Assembly: GCF_031877795.1 (NCBI RefSeq)
Contig: NC_133931.1
Coordinates: 22,641,264 to 22,705,263 of the forward strand
Origin: Strix aluco
Taxonomy: Eukaryota; Chordata; Aves; Strigiformes; Strigidae
Reading direction: 5' to 3'
DNA: 64,000 bases
Shown here one piece after another: positions 1 through 14,500 of the stretch. The notes below the pieces were generated by a model. It saw only the letters and a list, made by a program, of their open reading frames with translations, was not told where the DNA came from and did no database searches. Position 1 is the first letter of the stretch. Every line of letters starts with the position of its first letter. Made by a program: the position numbers and the translations under genes.

Positions 1-3000
1 TTGGTGTTAGTAGATAACAAGAAAAGAAAAAGAAATGCGCTCCTGTGAGGGTGGTTTTTACCACCACCATCAATGGAAATTTTGCAATGATGTATTAACG
101 GATTTAGTTTTGCAACACTGCTGCTGGGGAGGAGGAGAATTCCTCAGCAGCATAACGTGGTGCTGTCTCAGCTTCATCATGTCGTATCTAATATGGGCCC
201 TGCCTCTTGAAAGCACTTAAGCCTGTGTTGAAAGCCATTCCAACACTAAAGCAAACTTTAAATTGTCTTGAAACGTGTTGTTTTCCTGAATCACTTAAAT
301 AAAAATCATCCCTGCAATAAGGAATCGATCTGCTTTATTTCTGTGCATTGCTAATGTCATTGGTTGGCTTAAATGGGCTATAAAACAAACCATTTCTTCT
401 GCTTGAGTAGTGCTGTTGTGATACACAGTCTGCGATGGCTGGGAGCTCTTGGGAAGGCACTGCCTTATTCCACAGAGACTTAGCAGGGCTTGCTGGGTCT
501 GGTGTCTTCAAACTAGGTTTCAGAAGTTATGATATCTGCTGCTTTGCTTTGTTGCCAGGCAGGACAGCCTGCGGTGGTTAAGTCTGCAGTTTGGAGACAA
601 CCCTCAGTGTCGGTATTGTGCTGGCAATGATTTAGGGTTTCTTTCTCCTGGACTCTCACCTGCCTGTCTTGAGTTCTGAGCCTTTGGTATACAGTTACTC
701 TATGAAAGCTTTGGTTCTTGTCTTATTGACAACTATGCTAGACTTGCTTGGCAGAGATGATTACCCATGCCCAGGAGAGTCAGGAGGACCAAGCATCACT
801 TGGTATCAAGGGTGCAGGGCAGTTTTCACTTCCCCCTGTTCTTCCTCTTCTGGGTGCTGATTGGCTGGGGAGGAGGGAGCTGGGTTGTGGCCTCCCCACC
901 CTGAGCCTCTGCACTAATACACCTCAGAAGTGGGGCTTGGGGAGAAGGGGAAAACCAGGTAGGAAGAGCAGAGGTACAGGGCCACCCCTCCACCCACCTG
1001 CACCGGGAACCACAGCCAAGGCACGGCCTTGCCACTAATTACTGTAATTAATACCCATGCAACAGGAACTCTTTACAACTCTGAGCACTGATTGCAATGT
1101 AGTTTCAGTGCTGGGTTTGAAGCCACAGGACTCTGTTAGTGCCACTGAAGTATAATAAAACACTGCTATTAATTAACTCTTTTGCCTTTTGGCCTGTTTT
1201 TTCCTGGTACTTTTTGTTTGCACACTGATACTCTCCTTTCTGTTTTCCTTGCTGCTGCTTATTTCTTTCTCTCTTCAAATTTAATTCCCCATCCTCTCCA
1301 CAGTTGCTTTGCCACCATTTTAATTTGTCTCCAGTTTTGTGGGTGCACTGCACAACAGGAAACGGGATGTTTTGATATGCTGGGTTGGATTTTAAACTTT
1401 TGACAAACACGGATATTTCCCATGGCAACAATCCCCATATGATACAGCACACAGCACAAGCCTTGCTCTTGCAGAAACAAATGTCACTCTGCAGTGTTGA
1501 CTGCTTTCTAAGCAAAGGTTTAATTGCAGATGAGATATGAAATGGAGTCCTGAGGCCTGGGCAGGATGGGGGAACTCCGGGGCTATGTTGGATACAATAA
1601 AATTAACTGCTTGAATTTACTGGATGTGAGGTGAAACTCTGCAAAAAGAAGAGTTTGTGGCTTTTGCTAGGACAGTAGTTGGTGCAGAAACCTCCTCCAG
1701 AAAGTCCCCCTTGGTCTGGCACCCTTCTGGGTCCCACAAGGCAGCAGACACTACCCCTGCCTCACAAAACATATGCCAGTGGGTTTCAGATCTGGGCATT
1801 TGCTGCCTGAGACATCAATGCATTAAACTGAACAGTCATCTGAAGGAGGGATTTTCAAGGCAGCCCAGGACATGTGAACATGGGAGCCAGCTGGGCTCAC
1901 ACAGCTGCAGCCCAGCTCTCCGGCCTTGGTTTGCCTTCTGGCTGGCTAGGGTCAGAAATGCAACCATGCCATGCCATCTTCATTACATCAAATTTCTAAG
2001 GAGATCTTCGAAAACCCTCCTGAGCCTAAGGCCACAGGAAGAAAACTAAATCCATTTTATTCTTCCCCCTCACCACCACTTCCCTTCAGACAAAAGGTGG
2101 TGTTCCCTTAAGCTCTGCCTTCTTGTACTACCAGCACTACAGAGCCAGGACTGACTGAGACAGCTTGTATTTCATTGTTTCAGAGAAAAACATATAGTAG
2201 TCCGTTCCCCACCCTTTTTTTAAAAAAAAACAGAACGTTCAAAATAGTTTATTCCTGATATTTTCTTGTGAACTAGCACTTGCATAGCTGCTTGCTGAGA
2301 GGTTCCTGAAAGGAACAGCTTTTCTATATGATGGTGTAGGACACATCAAGTGTCTTCTAAGGCCTCATAAACCTGCCTTTGCAGGCACAGCTTCAGGCAA
2401 TTTACTCTTTTTAATGCAGGGTTAAAAGAGACCAAGCTTGTGTTAACCACTGCTATGAATGTGGGGATCAGAGCCTGAACACTTGGCCCTGGGAGATGCT
2501 GATGAGTTCATGGCTGCAGCTGTGTCTCTCTGCCAGCATCAGAAACACCGGATGGCAGATCTTTGGTCCCCTTGCTTCCTTGTGGGCTTTGTCTCCAGCG
2601 TAGCCCCTGTGCTTTGGGTCACACAGCATGCCGTGGGGACTGCTGAGGGTTGTGCAACAGGGGAGGCCTCCTCGAAGGAGGCAGCAGCCAGGGAAAGGGT
2701 GTTGCAGAAGGACCGCTTCAACACCATGTCCTGTTGGGCTACATCTCTGGCACGCGCGGGGGGTGCTGGGTGGTGGTAGCTGGGCACAGCAGCTCCCAGC
2801 TCTGGTTCAGCAGCTGCTCCGGCCACCACGGTGCGGCAAATGGAGTTATACGAGGAGGGGGTCCACGGGGAGCTGCTGGGGACAGGGAGGCTGAGTGGGT
2901 GCTGGGGGCTTGCTGCCCCAAAGAGGGGGACTGGAGGAAGGCAAGAGAGTGAGGCGGGGGGACAGGGATTGCAATGGATCCCCAAGGAGTGCAGGGTACA

Positions 3001-4954
3001 GGGTAGGAGGGGATGTCTCCAGGCATGTTGATACTTTGCAGTGGTGGCTCATGGGGTTCAAAAATGTGGTTCCCTAGGACTATGCAGAGCATAAAAACTG
3101 TAGAAATGATGAATTTAGCTGTAACTCTGCTTCCCCCTCTAATGATAGCATTTTTAATGAGCTTCCTGCAAAAAATAAGCTCAAATAATATTTTCCTTTT
3201 GTTGTTTTCTTCCTCTGCTCTACTTCAGCATGTTGGCATTCCCCACACATTCCTCTAGTTGACTCAGACCCCTGGGAGAGAGCCCGAGAGGGACAGGCCA
3301 GGCCAAGAGCTGCACTGTCTCCAGCTTGGCAGCACTGAGGTCTCAGCTGCCATGTTGTCTGCGTTCAGCAGAGGCAAAGGCCGGAGCCGCGATGCAGGGC
3401 TGCAGTTCAGTGACGTCCCTGCTCCTGTCCATCACACGCTCTGGGAGGGAGCGTAGGGAAAAATCGTTGTTCAGAGATTGTTTTTCTTGTAGCTGCTCTT
3501 TCTTTTTCCCCTTTCCGAGTTATGAAATCAAGGGCATGAGCTCTTCCAGTGGGGATCTAAAACCTTTTGACAGGAACATCTGAATGTCCTCGGCATAGGA
3601 AGCAATAGGGAAGGAGGGCTGAAGATGGCTGTCAAGAAGGAAGCAGAGAACAGCAAAGGCAGGAGAAGCAGCTTTTCTTCTGCTGTTGCTGAGCTGGGAA
3701 AGCTGCTGCCTGTGGCTTCTCTAACATCACCTGCAACCTCCTGCCTCCCAACTTTGAGACAGGTCCTGCAGAAGCTGCAGCTGGGAGTTGTGTCTTGGCA
3801 ATGTCTTCGATTTCCTTCTTTTTTTTCTTAAAAGGGGCTGAGAGAGTCTTTTGTAACACACAGCATCTGTGCAAAGCAGGTAACAGGCTGTGGTGCCAGG
3901 GCTTCACTCCCCATCCTTGCTGCAACTGCATCTGCCTGCATGTTAGTCCCCACAAGCTGCTGTGGTGAGACAAAACAGTGTTTGTCACATCTTGCTGAGA
4001 AAGGGCCTCCCCACAATGCTCAGACCTCCTCCTGCAGCTCTGAGCATGATGCCTGGATGCAAGGCAGCCTCCCTGCTCCCCTTTGATTTGCCATGTGACA
4101 GACCATTTTGCAATTCAGAAGAAGATCAGAGAAAAACTGCTTGCATTAATTCTTATTTTGGCATTAGAAAGGCAAATTGTGATTCTCAGCAGATTAGACT
4201 GATCTGATTAAATTCTGAGGGGTTCCTGTACTGATGGCAGTACTTGAGGTAACTCAGTGGCAAACCAAAAAAATATTGCTTTACTGAGAAATCTGGGATG
4301 TTTATTTTTCAGTCCTTGTAGCTGCTCTAAGAATTTCTTCTTTTTTTTAAAAGAAACGCCACTTTTCTGAATATGAATATACTGATTTGAAAACAAAGCC
4401 ATAAACTATGGACTCACCCATCCTTAGACCTTGGTGTCTGGGACATGGCCACGGTATTTTGGAAAGAAGGTCACTCCATTTCATGAAGTGGGTTTTTCAT
4501 TAGTCAAAGCTGACAAAAAGCCTCTGGCCTGATTCTTATCATTGTCCTGGAGTTTCCAAGGGCATTTAGGGGATCATAAATACAACAAGAGCCTTTAGGC
4601 AAGTTTGATACAGACGAAGTTTTTAAGCTATGGTTGACCCCCAAAGGCATAAAAAGCACCGATAATTATGTGGATGCCTGAGTTTACAGAGCTAATTCTC
4701 TAGTAAAGCCTGTGCTAGTAAAAGATGAAAAGGTAGACCTTCACACACCCCAATGACACCAATTTCTCTGCCATTGCACTGCTGGAACAAATTTAAGCCA
4801 GCACATAAGCAACAGGAGGGTTGTTCAGTGAGAGGGGCAGCCCACGGGGAGGTGGGTACCTCCAGGGCAATCCAGAGCCCCACAGCGAGGGCTGCACCTC
4901 TCTCAGTGTACAACCAGGTCACCCCACTTGCTGTTTGCGGCTCCTGATGCTGAG
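1..4954. other. Intergenic, no gene recognised
   Basis: Only short ORFs without family resemblance are present. An AATAAA at 298-303 could be the 3' end signal of a transcript coming from the left, but no coding exon precedes it here. The stretch 2600-3000 is somewhat GC-rich. By synteny KLF10 would lie to the left. Confidence 0.6.
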
Positions 4955-5160
4955 CCTGGGGATGGTGAGACACTGGAACAGGTTCCCCAGAGAAGCTGTG
5001 GCTGCCCCCTCCCTGACAGTGTTCAAGGCCAGGTTGGACGGGGCTTTGAGCAACCTGGTCTGGTGGAAGGTGTCCCTGCCCATGGCAGGGGGGTGGAACT
5101 AGATGATCTTTAAGGTCCCTTCCAACTGAAGCTGTTCTATCATTCTATGATTCTATGATA
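4955..5160 (+). mobile_element. CR1 LINE, 3' end fragment
   Basis: A 5'-truncated CR1 retrotransposon in plus orientation. It covers the last codons of the reverse-transcriptase ORF (the GGTGAGACACTGGAACAGG region) and the 3' UTR, ending in the ATTCTATG-type octamer repeats at about 5143-5160 that are diagnostic of CR1. It is non-coding now. Confidence 0.88.
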
Positions 5161-7817
5161 TCTTCAGCAGGAACTGGTGCAGGGACACGTTGGCCCCAGC
5201 ATCAGGTGCTTGGGATTTGAGACAGCTGAGCTGGGTCAGCGTTGAACAGCATGAGGGACAGCTGCAGCCTGCCCAGGGACAGAGCCTGGGATGTTCCTCT
5301 GCGCACGGCCGGACCCCAGCCCATGTACGGCATTGCCTGGGTAAATACCAGAACCGCTGGAGTAGCAGTGAGGAAGACATGCTTGCTGTCTCCCATTCAC
5401 ACTGGTCACTGCATACCTGGAAAGGCCAGCTCTGCAGGGTGGGAGTGAGCCTGACTTGTCAGCCAGGACAGCCTCCTGATGACAGCTCTGCATCTGGTGT
5501 AGATACTTGTAAATGGCAAACCTAGGAGGATCCTCACCCCAAGGCTGCAGTCAGGAGCACTTTGTTTGTACCCTGTTGTGGGGCTTTACTGGCCCAGCTC
5601 TGCCCTTCCTGCCATAGAGAATTGCTCTAGGCTTGCCTGCTGCCAGCTATTGCCTGGTGGGCTTCCCTGAGAAACGTGGGCTCCAAGGCTGGTCCTTCTG
5701 GGGCAGAAGGTGGCCTAGGACCAAATCTGCAACATCCTTTCTGTGTGTTAATTGAGGCGTTGCTGAGGAAAAAGCCCTGCCAGCACCTACAGCAGAGCTT
5801 CAGAGAGAAAATTATTTTAGCTGGTTGTGGTCAGTGCTCAGCAGTCTGGCTGAAGCTGCCTCTCCAGGAATTTCAGCCCAGGCAAGGGACAATTTTTTTT
5901 TTCCTTTTAGGCCCATAGACTAAGCAGAAAATCATCTTGCGCTGCAGATGTTTTTGTATGCTCCTTCTCTGCAAATATACCTGTATCCAAGATCCGAGCT
6001 GCAGCTTTTCTGTGCCAAGAACAGTCCACAAACAGCACCTGCTGCCCTTCTGTACCAGGAGTGAATGCCCTAAAATAAACAAGCAAAAAATAGAGGAAGA
6101 GAAAAAGAAGAAGTTTGATCAGAGGGCATGTCAGCTGATAAAGTAACAAATCCATTTACTAATGTAACTTTTACAAACCCTGAGAACCTCAGCCAAAAAT
6201 TAAGCAATTCCCTTGCTTCGCTCTGGTGCCAAGTGACTTTCAATCTGCACCATCTGTATTAGCTCATATGAAACTCTCTTACTACTGCTTTGTTGATAGA
6301 AGAATTTTAAAACCCAACTATCTTGGTGTTTTACATTTGAATTACTGTGGCATTTGCTGGTGTGGCTGGCAGAAAGCATGAGCCTATGTAGCTTGCTTTT
6401 GTTCTTTGTTTTTCTTTATTTGGATATTTTATTTCTTTGCCCAGTCAGTGACACTGGTGATGGTCACTTTTATTTCAGCCGAGTGTGCATGTCTTAAAAC
6501 CTACTGGAGAACCTGCTGACAGGCTGAGTCGCTTCTTTTCTTGGGCACTCTATGTGACATCTGCCACAAGCTGGTGTCACTACCCTGGTGGGAGGTGACG
6601 TGTGTCAAGGCTTCTCTGGTCAGGAGTAACCAGCCTTATGTGGTCAGCACAGATGGATTTGTAATCGTGTGCCTTTGGTCCTCAGCACTTAACGGAGCTA
6701 AGATGTCTCACTTGAGCTGATGAGAAAGTCGGTGTGACCTGCTGCATCCCACTGGGGACTCTTCTAGCTGGCTGTGGGTCTTTTATATGGTGCTGGGCAC
6801 ATCTTTGCAAGCATTTATGTGCCTTTTGTAAACATCATGTAGAAACAAAAAAACAGGTAGGGTATGTGCAAAAGGATATACCAGCACTTCCTATAAAAAT
6901 GTTAATGCTGCTTCAGGCCTCTTGAGGGTGTTCACTGATGTGTAATAAATTACTTTTATATGACTTTGTGAGCAGTTGTGAATTTAACACTGTTTTCAAG
7001 GAGCAAGAAGTGTCTCTACAATCACAGTCAAGGAGACGGAATAAAAACTGTTCCAGCCAGCAAGCATAAAAATATCTGGCCTTTACCTTTTGAGTCTTCC
7101 TGATAATGTTTGAAATCCAGTTAAACCTCTATACCCAGGAGAAAACTAGCACAAATAATGTCAGAGAGATTGATGCTAATGCTAGGCAAGGGAGAGAGTC
7201 TCTGTCTCTTCAAACACATTTAGTTACCCTTCCTTCTGTAATAATCAAAGGAATATTCTAAAAATGTTAGATTATTAGAGGTAAACTCAACTCCCTACTT
7301 GTTATTTGTGATACTCTGCTCCAGTGTAATGAACATAAGTGATGAGCCACTGTTTCCACCAGATCTCATGGGTCTGCCCACATGAAGTGTTGGAAGCAAA
7401 ATGCTCTTCATTTGTAAACTGGAAGTGGAAGAGATCGATAGGTAGAAAGCTGTTAATGGGTCAGAAAGAATAAGCTGAAGTCTAGAAAGTCACCTGAATT
7501 TAAGTGGGTCCCCCTGAGGTAGAACAAAGCGGACAAGAAGGAAAGGTGCCACACTGTATTTCTCTTCCAAGTCAGCCCCCACAATGGGATAGGTGAAGCC
7601 AGGTCTCTGGGGTGTCATCAGGAAACACTTCTGCACAGATCCCAAGCCTCAGATTTACATGTCTCCAAAACAGAGGTGTCCCAGGATGTTGGTGGAAGAA
7701 AAGAGCTGGAATTCAAGTCCTAGAGGAAGCAGAGGCTTTTTCAGGGGACTACAAGATGTATTGAGGTGATTTAGGAATTAAGAACTGATTAAGCTTTCTT
7801 GTATGGAGATATCTGTT
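5161..7817. other. Intergenic, nothing recognised
   Basis: Short unrelated ORFs only. No repeats of recognisable family, no splice-flanked conserved peptide, no RNA gene seen. Confidence 0.6.
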
Positions 7818-8560
7818 CACAGAATCACAGAATCATCTAGGTTGGAAAGGACCTTGAAGATCATCTAGTCCAACCATTAACCTAACACTGACAGTTCCCA
7901 ACTACACCATATCCCTCAGCGCTATGTCAACCCACCTCTTGAACACCTCCAGGGATGGGGACTCCACCACCTCCCTGGGCAGCCCATTCCAATGCCTAAC
8001 AACCCGTTCTGTAAAGAAATGCTTCCTAATATCTAGTCTAAACCTTCCCTGGCACAACTTGAGGCCATTACCTCTTGTCCTATCGCTTATTATTTGGTTA
8101 AAGAGACTCATCCCCAGCTCTCTGCAACCTCCTTTCAGGTAGTTGTAGAGGGTGATGAGGTCTCCCCTCAGCCTCCTCTTCTCCAGACTAAACACCCCCA
8201 GTTCCCTCAGCCGCTCCTCCTACGACATGTGCTCCAGACCCTTCACCAGCTTCGTTGCCCTTCTCTGGACACGCTCGAGTAATTCAACGTCTTTTTGTAG
8301 TGAGGGGCCCAAAACTGAACACAGGAATCGAGGTGCGGCCTCACCAGTGCCGAGTACAGGGGTAAGATCACTTCCCTGTCCCTGCTGGCCACGCTAGTGC
8401 TGATACAAGCCAGGATGCCATTGGCCTTCTTGGCCACCTGGGCACACTGCTGGCTCATGTTCAGCTGGCTGTCAATCAACACCCCCAGGTCCCTCTCTGA
8501 CTGACAGCTCTCCAGCCACTCCTCCCCAAGCCTGTAGCACTGCTGGGGGTTGTTGTGGCA
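7818..8560 (-). mobile_element. CR1 LINE, 5'-truncated copy with broken RT remnant
   Basis: This is a minus-orientation CR1 copy. The plus strand begins with the inverted octamer tail (CACAGAAT repeats, from 7818), followed by the 3' UTR and the C-terminal part of the ORF2 reverse transcriptase. The reading frame is broken: a TAG stop occurs at 8222-8220 where the sister copy at 46089 has a Tyr codon, and a one-base deletion near 8292 shifts the frame. It belongs to the same subfamily as the copies at 29306 and 46089. Confidence 0.93.
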
Positions 8561-11500
8561 AGAAGGTAAGTGTCTAACTACTAATTTTATTTATTTCTGA
8601 TTTTAAAGACAAAAATTCCCTTACAGGAAAGTGAACCATGCTGGGATTCGAGCTACTGCTGTCATTGGCAGGGTACGGATGGAAGCTCCTTCCCACTCCC
8701 TGTGGAGGGACTGCCCCAGGATGGATGTATGCTCAGGAGAAGCTAATGAGCCTTTCAGACTAACAGGCATCATCAGGTCATCTAGTTCTATACCCTGTAT
8801 TTCAGACCATTACATCTCAGCTGGTTATCCTTAAACTGAGCTAAATCTTGTGCTCAACTCTAGTATTTGGTGAGAGGAATCCACTACTGCCATGACACAT
8901 CATCAGCAACCAAAGCTATTGGTAGCATGTTCCAGTCATTGCCTGCCTTCACAATGCTCCGTGGTCTGGCTCTGGATCACTGCCTTTTCTACCAGGAACT
9001 GAAGAGGCCCCTGGGACCTGTTTTTCCCCTTGGATATGGATGGCTGGCCAAAAATGGGATCTTGCTGTGCTCTAGTGAGGAGAGATTGCAGGAGTGAAGT
9101 ATTTTTGGTGCAGCCTGGGTTTGCTTACAGATGTATCCCAAAGCCTGTGCCTCTCCCCGTTTTGGGGGCAGGCTATTTGTGCAGTCCTTGCTGGGATCTC
9201 CCTGCGCACTCTTTTCCTGTTTGCACTGCTCCAAAGTCAGCTCTCCTCCTAACATGCAATTTGATACTCTTGCTTTAAACTTGTCCCTCACTCTGATTTC
9301 TTCTGAAGTTGTTTAGAACCTCTACTCTTTAATCCTTTAATATTTCATTCATGGTTTTTCTTCCTCAGATGAAATATAGATTTGAGCACTCTCTCTACCA
9401 TGCCATACTGGGTCTCAGACATATAAGCCTTCTGCCAAAACGATTAGGTACTGAACGTGGCCCTCAGGCAGCCTGAGAATTCAGCATCTCCCAGCATGAT
9501 GACTCCAATGTCCTCAAGTCCCTGCCTGGCTTTTCTATGGGAATTCTGATCTGAAACTGGGTGTTTTTTTCTGACACAGTTGGTCAACCTTACCCTCATT
9601 CTGTCATTAAAACATTCCAAAGAGATGATCAGAAAACCAGAAAGGTCCCAGTGCTGTGCATAGCCTGGGTGCCATCGCTCCTCGTCCTGGGTGACTCCTG
9701 TCTCCAGCTGCTGGGGATGTGGCACAGCACAGGCTATCCGGCATGGAGCAGTGGCCACAATAATCTGGCTGCAAAAGAGATGCAGCTTTTGTTTCAGGGT
9801 CACCAGCACCCTGGGGACAGGCTGTGACCGATAGATCCCTTTCATGTAGATGTTAGAGGGCAAGTTTTGGTTGTGCTGCCTGCAAAGATGCCTGCTACTA
9901 ACTGACACACTGACAGCCAATGCATGGCTCTGCTCCCTGGCTACACGAGTTCATTTTTAAATCTCTTTTAAACCAGATTCTACCTCACATGTAAATCTTA
10001 CCAGAGTGAGCCTCTGGCTGAAGCCAATCTCTGCTGCATTGGCTTTCCTGCGCATGGCACCTGAGGGCACAGGGCCGGGGCTGAGCAGCGGGTGTGCAGT
10101 CCTGGCGAGCCATGGGTTTTCTCTCAGGCCTCCCATACAGCTCAAGCATTTAGGCAAAATGAAGTAAGTGCGACAAAACATCTGGTTGCATCTGCTACAT
10201 GGTGCTCTGTGCGCTGCGGTTCCCAGAAGCACACAGTCACATTGAGGACTGTGTTGGCTTCTGGCTCAGTCCTCTTTGCTACCACCTCTTTAAGGATTTG
10301 GAAAATCCCCCCAAAACATGGGGGGCACATTTGCCTTTGCTAGCTCCTCCGTGCAAGGGCTCTGGATGCGTGTGGTGGGATTGAGGTAGTTTATCCCACT
10401 TCCACAGCAGACTGCAGGCACCCTGGGAGGAGAGGCTAAGTGGGCTCCTGGCATGTACCCGACAGTGCAGCCACACAAAGTGGGTACCCAGGAGCAGGAA
10501 ACTTGCTCTTCTCATTACTAACGTCCCTGGGTGGGCCAGTGCTGAAGGAGCTCAGCAACACTGAGGGTGCAAAGCCTGGAAAGTGCAGGACGAGCATCCC
10601 TGTGCTGTCCCCATCCGGGAGCCAGGAGGATGAATGCCAGTTTTCAGGAGCTCCCGTGAAGGCAGGGCACAAGCTGCAGGCAGCAGGACCCCTGCCTCCG
10701 GGGACCATGGGCAGCCTGTACAAAGCTCTGTTAGGAAAGGGCAGGATGCCCAGCCCCAGGGGCCCCAGTCTGGACAGTGTTTACCGACATATTTACTGCT
10801 TCTCCCTTCGTGTGTGCAGTAATCCTCTGCCATGTTGTGGCTTGCTTTACCTCTGTTTTCTAGGGAAAGTAAGCACACATAAATGGTTGAATAATATTAC
10901 AGTACAGTCATTGCTCCTACTCCTTTAGTAGCTGCTCTGCAGAGTAAACAGTGAGTGCTTCCTCCTGTTCATTTTGATGTTTTAATCTAATGCTAAGCAT
11001 CATTCTTTGGGCACACTTTGCGTACCTCTCCTAGAAAAAAACCACCATATTATATTTAAGTCAGCTGCATCACATTTAAAATGTCATTGTGCTAACCGGG
11101 CACCCAATCTAGACTGGAAGGCTTGGAGTTTATGTGGGCCAGTCCCTTGGGCTATTTTTAAATATTGGGGTGAGGATCACATTACACTGGTGCATTAATA
11201 TCCATAAATCTCTGCGGGTGACAGCTCTGGTTTTCGAGCTAAATGTCTGGCTCTCTAGGCACACCAAGCAGCCAAGGAGGGCTGGGGACCTGGCCAAGGA
11301 AGGTAGGTTTTTGACACTGCCTGAGTTTTCCGCATGCTTAGCTATTCACTGCAGCACCTGAGAGCACGGTGATGGGATTTCCATCACGAGCTGTGAGGGA
11401 TCACACATGGAGTGCCGAAACAGCAGGCCCTGCCCCACAGACGCCGATGCTTGCAGCCTCGCCGGCATGGGCCTCTCTGTACGCAGTGTGCCCTTGGCTC

Positions 11501-14500
11501 TGAGCAGTAACCCTTACTTCTGGGCGTATAAATATCTCTCCATTTCTCCAAGGGGATTAATTCTGCTGGTGTTCGCAGTAACGGTGCAGTTCTGCTGTGT
11601 GCAGTTATAGTCCAGGGAATTTAGTGGGAATAGAAAGTGCTCAGGGCCTGCCATGAGTGGATCCCAAGTGCTGGCATTTTTATGTATTTTTCTCCCTGCA
11701 GCCTTTTTGTATTTTGCAGTCAGCAAGGCTGCATACCTGGTATATATTTGCTACATTCTGCTTTTATTGCCTGCTACATAGCATGCTGTTTTCAATCATT
11801 CTCTTCAACTGCCTCCCCACCAAAGGATGCTCTTTGATTTTAACGATTTATCTACACGTGTTCCTTACTCCCAACTTGTTCTCAAACTTCACATCTGTTA
11901 CACCAGTCACTTCTACTGCATCCTGCAGATTCTGCTTATATTTAAACATTTCTAGGTAACCAAAAGAGAGGGAGAAGCCAAGACACACACAGCAGTGGGA
12001 GTCGCTGCTGGCCTGAGCAGGAAGCAATGGGTTCTGCAGCACCGTGGAGATGCTCTGACGGGGACTGTGCCTGGGCTCGAGTGTCTTCAGCATATCTGTT
12101 TGATCCCAATCCCTCCTCTATCCCTTTTCTGTTCCCCTGCAGCGACATGGAGCCTTCCCTTCCTGCTTGCAAGTGCTGGGCTCTGGCGAGGGCTTGTCCC
12201 GGTGGCAGCCCTGAGCACTTGGTCCTGCAGGGCTCGAGCGCTTTGCCCAGTGTGACGCTGCTCGTTGCTGGGTTGTGAGCATGCTGGCAAGCTCTCCTGG
12301 TCTCTCTGCCTTCCCACTGACATAACTTTTGGCTCAAATTCTACATGAAATGTTTATCAGGCCTCAGCCAGATGCTCTGGGTGGTGTTCCCAGTCCTGTG
12401 TCTGCAGGCACACAATCCTATGACACACAAAAATGGGGTGTGTGGCAGCTGGTGACCCTCCAGATGACAACCCCAGGGCAGTGGGGGACACAAGGGGACA
12501 GGGCGAGTGCTGTCACCACCCGATCACGTGCTCCGGCTGCTGCGGGCCCTTCTCAGCTCAGTCTGGATCTGAGATCCACCTGGGCTTTGGGGCCCAGACC
12601 TCAGTGGGAGGGGATTTTGTTTTCTCTTTTGATATGTTTTGAAGTGCCACATCCACTTGTAAAGACCATGAGGCAGAGCCCTGGCAGCTCTCCCTTTTGC
12701 AGGCTTTTCCACACACACAGGCATAGATGCACAAAGCTACGTCAAAAAACAAACAAAAAAAGAGGCTGCATTTTATTCTTCTGGCAAGTTAAAATCTGTT
12801 CTGGGAAGATGCAGGGGATAATGATTTTACCTGTAATTTGATTAATGGTTTACAGCTTTTTAAATTATAGCATTATTTTCACTTGCAGGCCTTTAAAACT
12901 ACATGCAATGCTTCAAGTTAGGGACTAGCATGAGGGACCAAAGAGCTGAGAGACCTTCTATTATTTGTAATTAATGTCGAAATCAAGAATGACAATTACA
13001 TGGGTATGATTTCACACCACCTACATATAATAGAGCAATTGAGAGGATAACCTCAGGGAGAGCCAAACCTTTTTCACCTAGACTGGGATTTCAGCTCTAG
13101 CAAAGCACTTCATCTTTCAAGAGAAGAAAACCCCATACATCACTTGCCAAAAGAAAGGCTTGACCTACAGCAATTGGAGGGGGATGAATGGGATGGCAGG
13201 GGGAATTAGAAGACAGCCAGAGATGGAAAACTAACTTTTTATTCAATGGACCAGGAAAGGGACCTGCAGGGTGAAAGAGGAAGATCAAGGCCCAGTGCCC
13301 CACACTCGTGGAGGTGGCAGCTTCTCGACGGTCACACCAAGCACGCTGGAAGGATCAGCTTACTCCTAACCTAAATTCAGTGCAGGATTATTAATGAGGT
13401 GACAAGTGCAGGGTTCAGAATGACAACAAATCCACCAAGTCTTTGGTACAGACGCATGCTTGAAGCTATGGGTCCTCCTCTGTTTTCTAAACTCTTAGTG
13501 CTTTCTCCAGGGAAGATGATGGAAAACAGGCTTGGAAAGTTTATCTAAGAGACTGAGGTACCAAATGGCTTAGCAGGGACAATGGTTAAATTTAACTTTA
13601 AGCACAAATAAAATGGATGGATGAAGTACCTCACCTCATGTGGAGGTGCTGTGGAAGATAGCTGCACTGGCCCCACATGGCTGGCGTGATCCCAACAGCC
13701 TCGCTATGCTGCTCCTCAGAGGTTGAGGAACGGAGATGTGAAGAGCGGGGCTGGGCCCTGCGACAGGCAACAACTCGCCCCTTTGCAGGAACAGCCCTCC
13801 CATGCTGGCACTGCCTGCAGAGTGAGGGCAGCCGCTTCCCCGGGGCAGTGCCGTGCTCTCGGGAGCAGCAGTGCACTGACACACCAGGAGAGGAAAGATG
13901 GGATCGCTTTGCACCTTCCCACTAAGGTACCGCTTCCCCAGTTTTGCAATAGCTACAAGAGAAACATTTCTACACCACCTAAACCCTGCCTGGCTGTAGC
14001 AAAACTCCTAGAAATCCATGACCGAAGGCAGGTTTGGCGCTAACATCCTCAGATGACCTGCTGTTACAAATTCCTAGGGCTCTGGCTATTTATAAATTGC
14101 CCGATAAGGCTAGAGTTCAAGAACGTACTAACGTTTATAACTACTGAGCCAAGTCGTCCTCTTGGGCATCTTCCTTGTGCCAGGGAATTCAGAGAGGGTA
14201 TCTGCTATATGAGGATGGTCAAAAACGGCCCCCAAAATAACTTGTTGCAACAATATGCTGAAGAATACATCAACTCCTGGAAGCCCCTAATGGGCTAATA
14301 GCTGTGGTAAAGCCGGGCTGCTGAGGCAAATGAAACTCAATTTACCCAGGAGTTGTACTCCGGGGGAAATGCTGCAGGACTGGAGGTCCATATAATCCAG
14401 TGTAGAAACCTACCTAACGTGATGGTGGTCTGTTGCGAGGGCTCCTGCACGACTAGAATCACAAACCACAGGTCTAACTCTTGCCCTTCTGTTCATTCGC

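Noticed and set aside
1-340. Possible 3' UTR of KLF10 (AATAAA at 298)
   Set aside because: Synteny makes it conceivable, but no KLF10 sequence feature can be recognised, so it is not called.
12329-12841. 170-codon plus-strand ORF
   Set aside because: Low-complexity composition, no domain, and no supporting splice or promoter signals.
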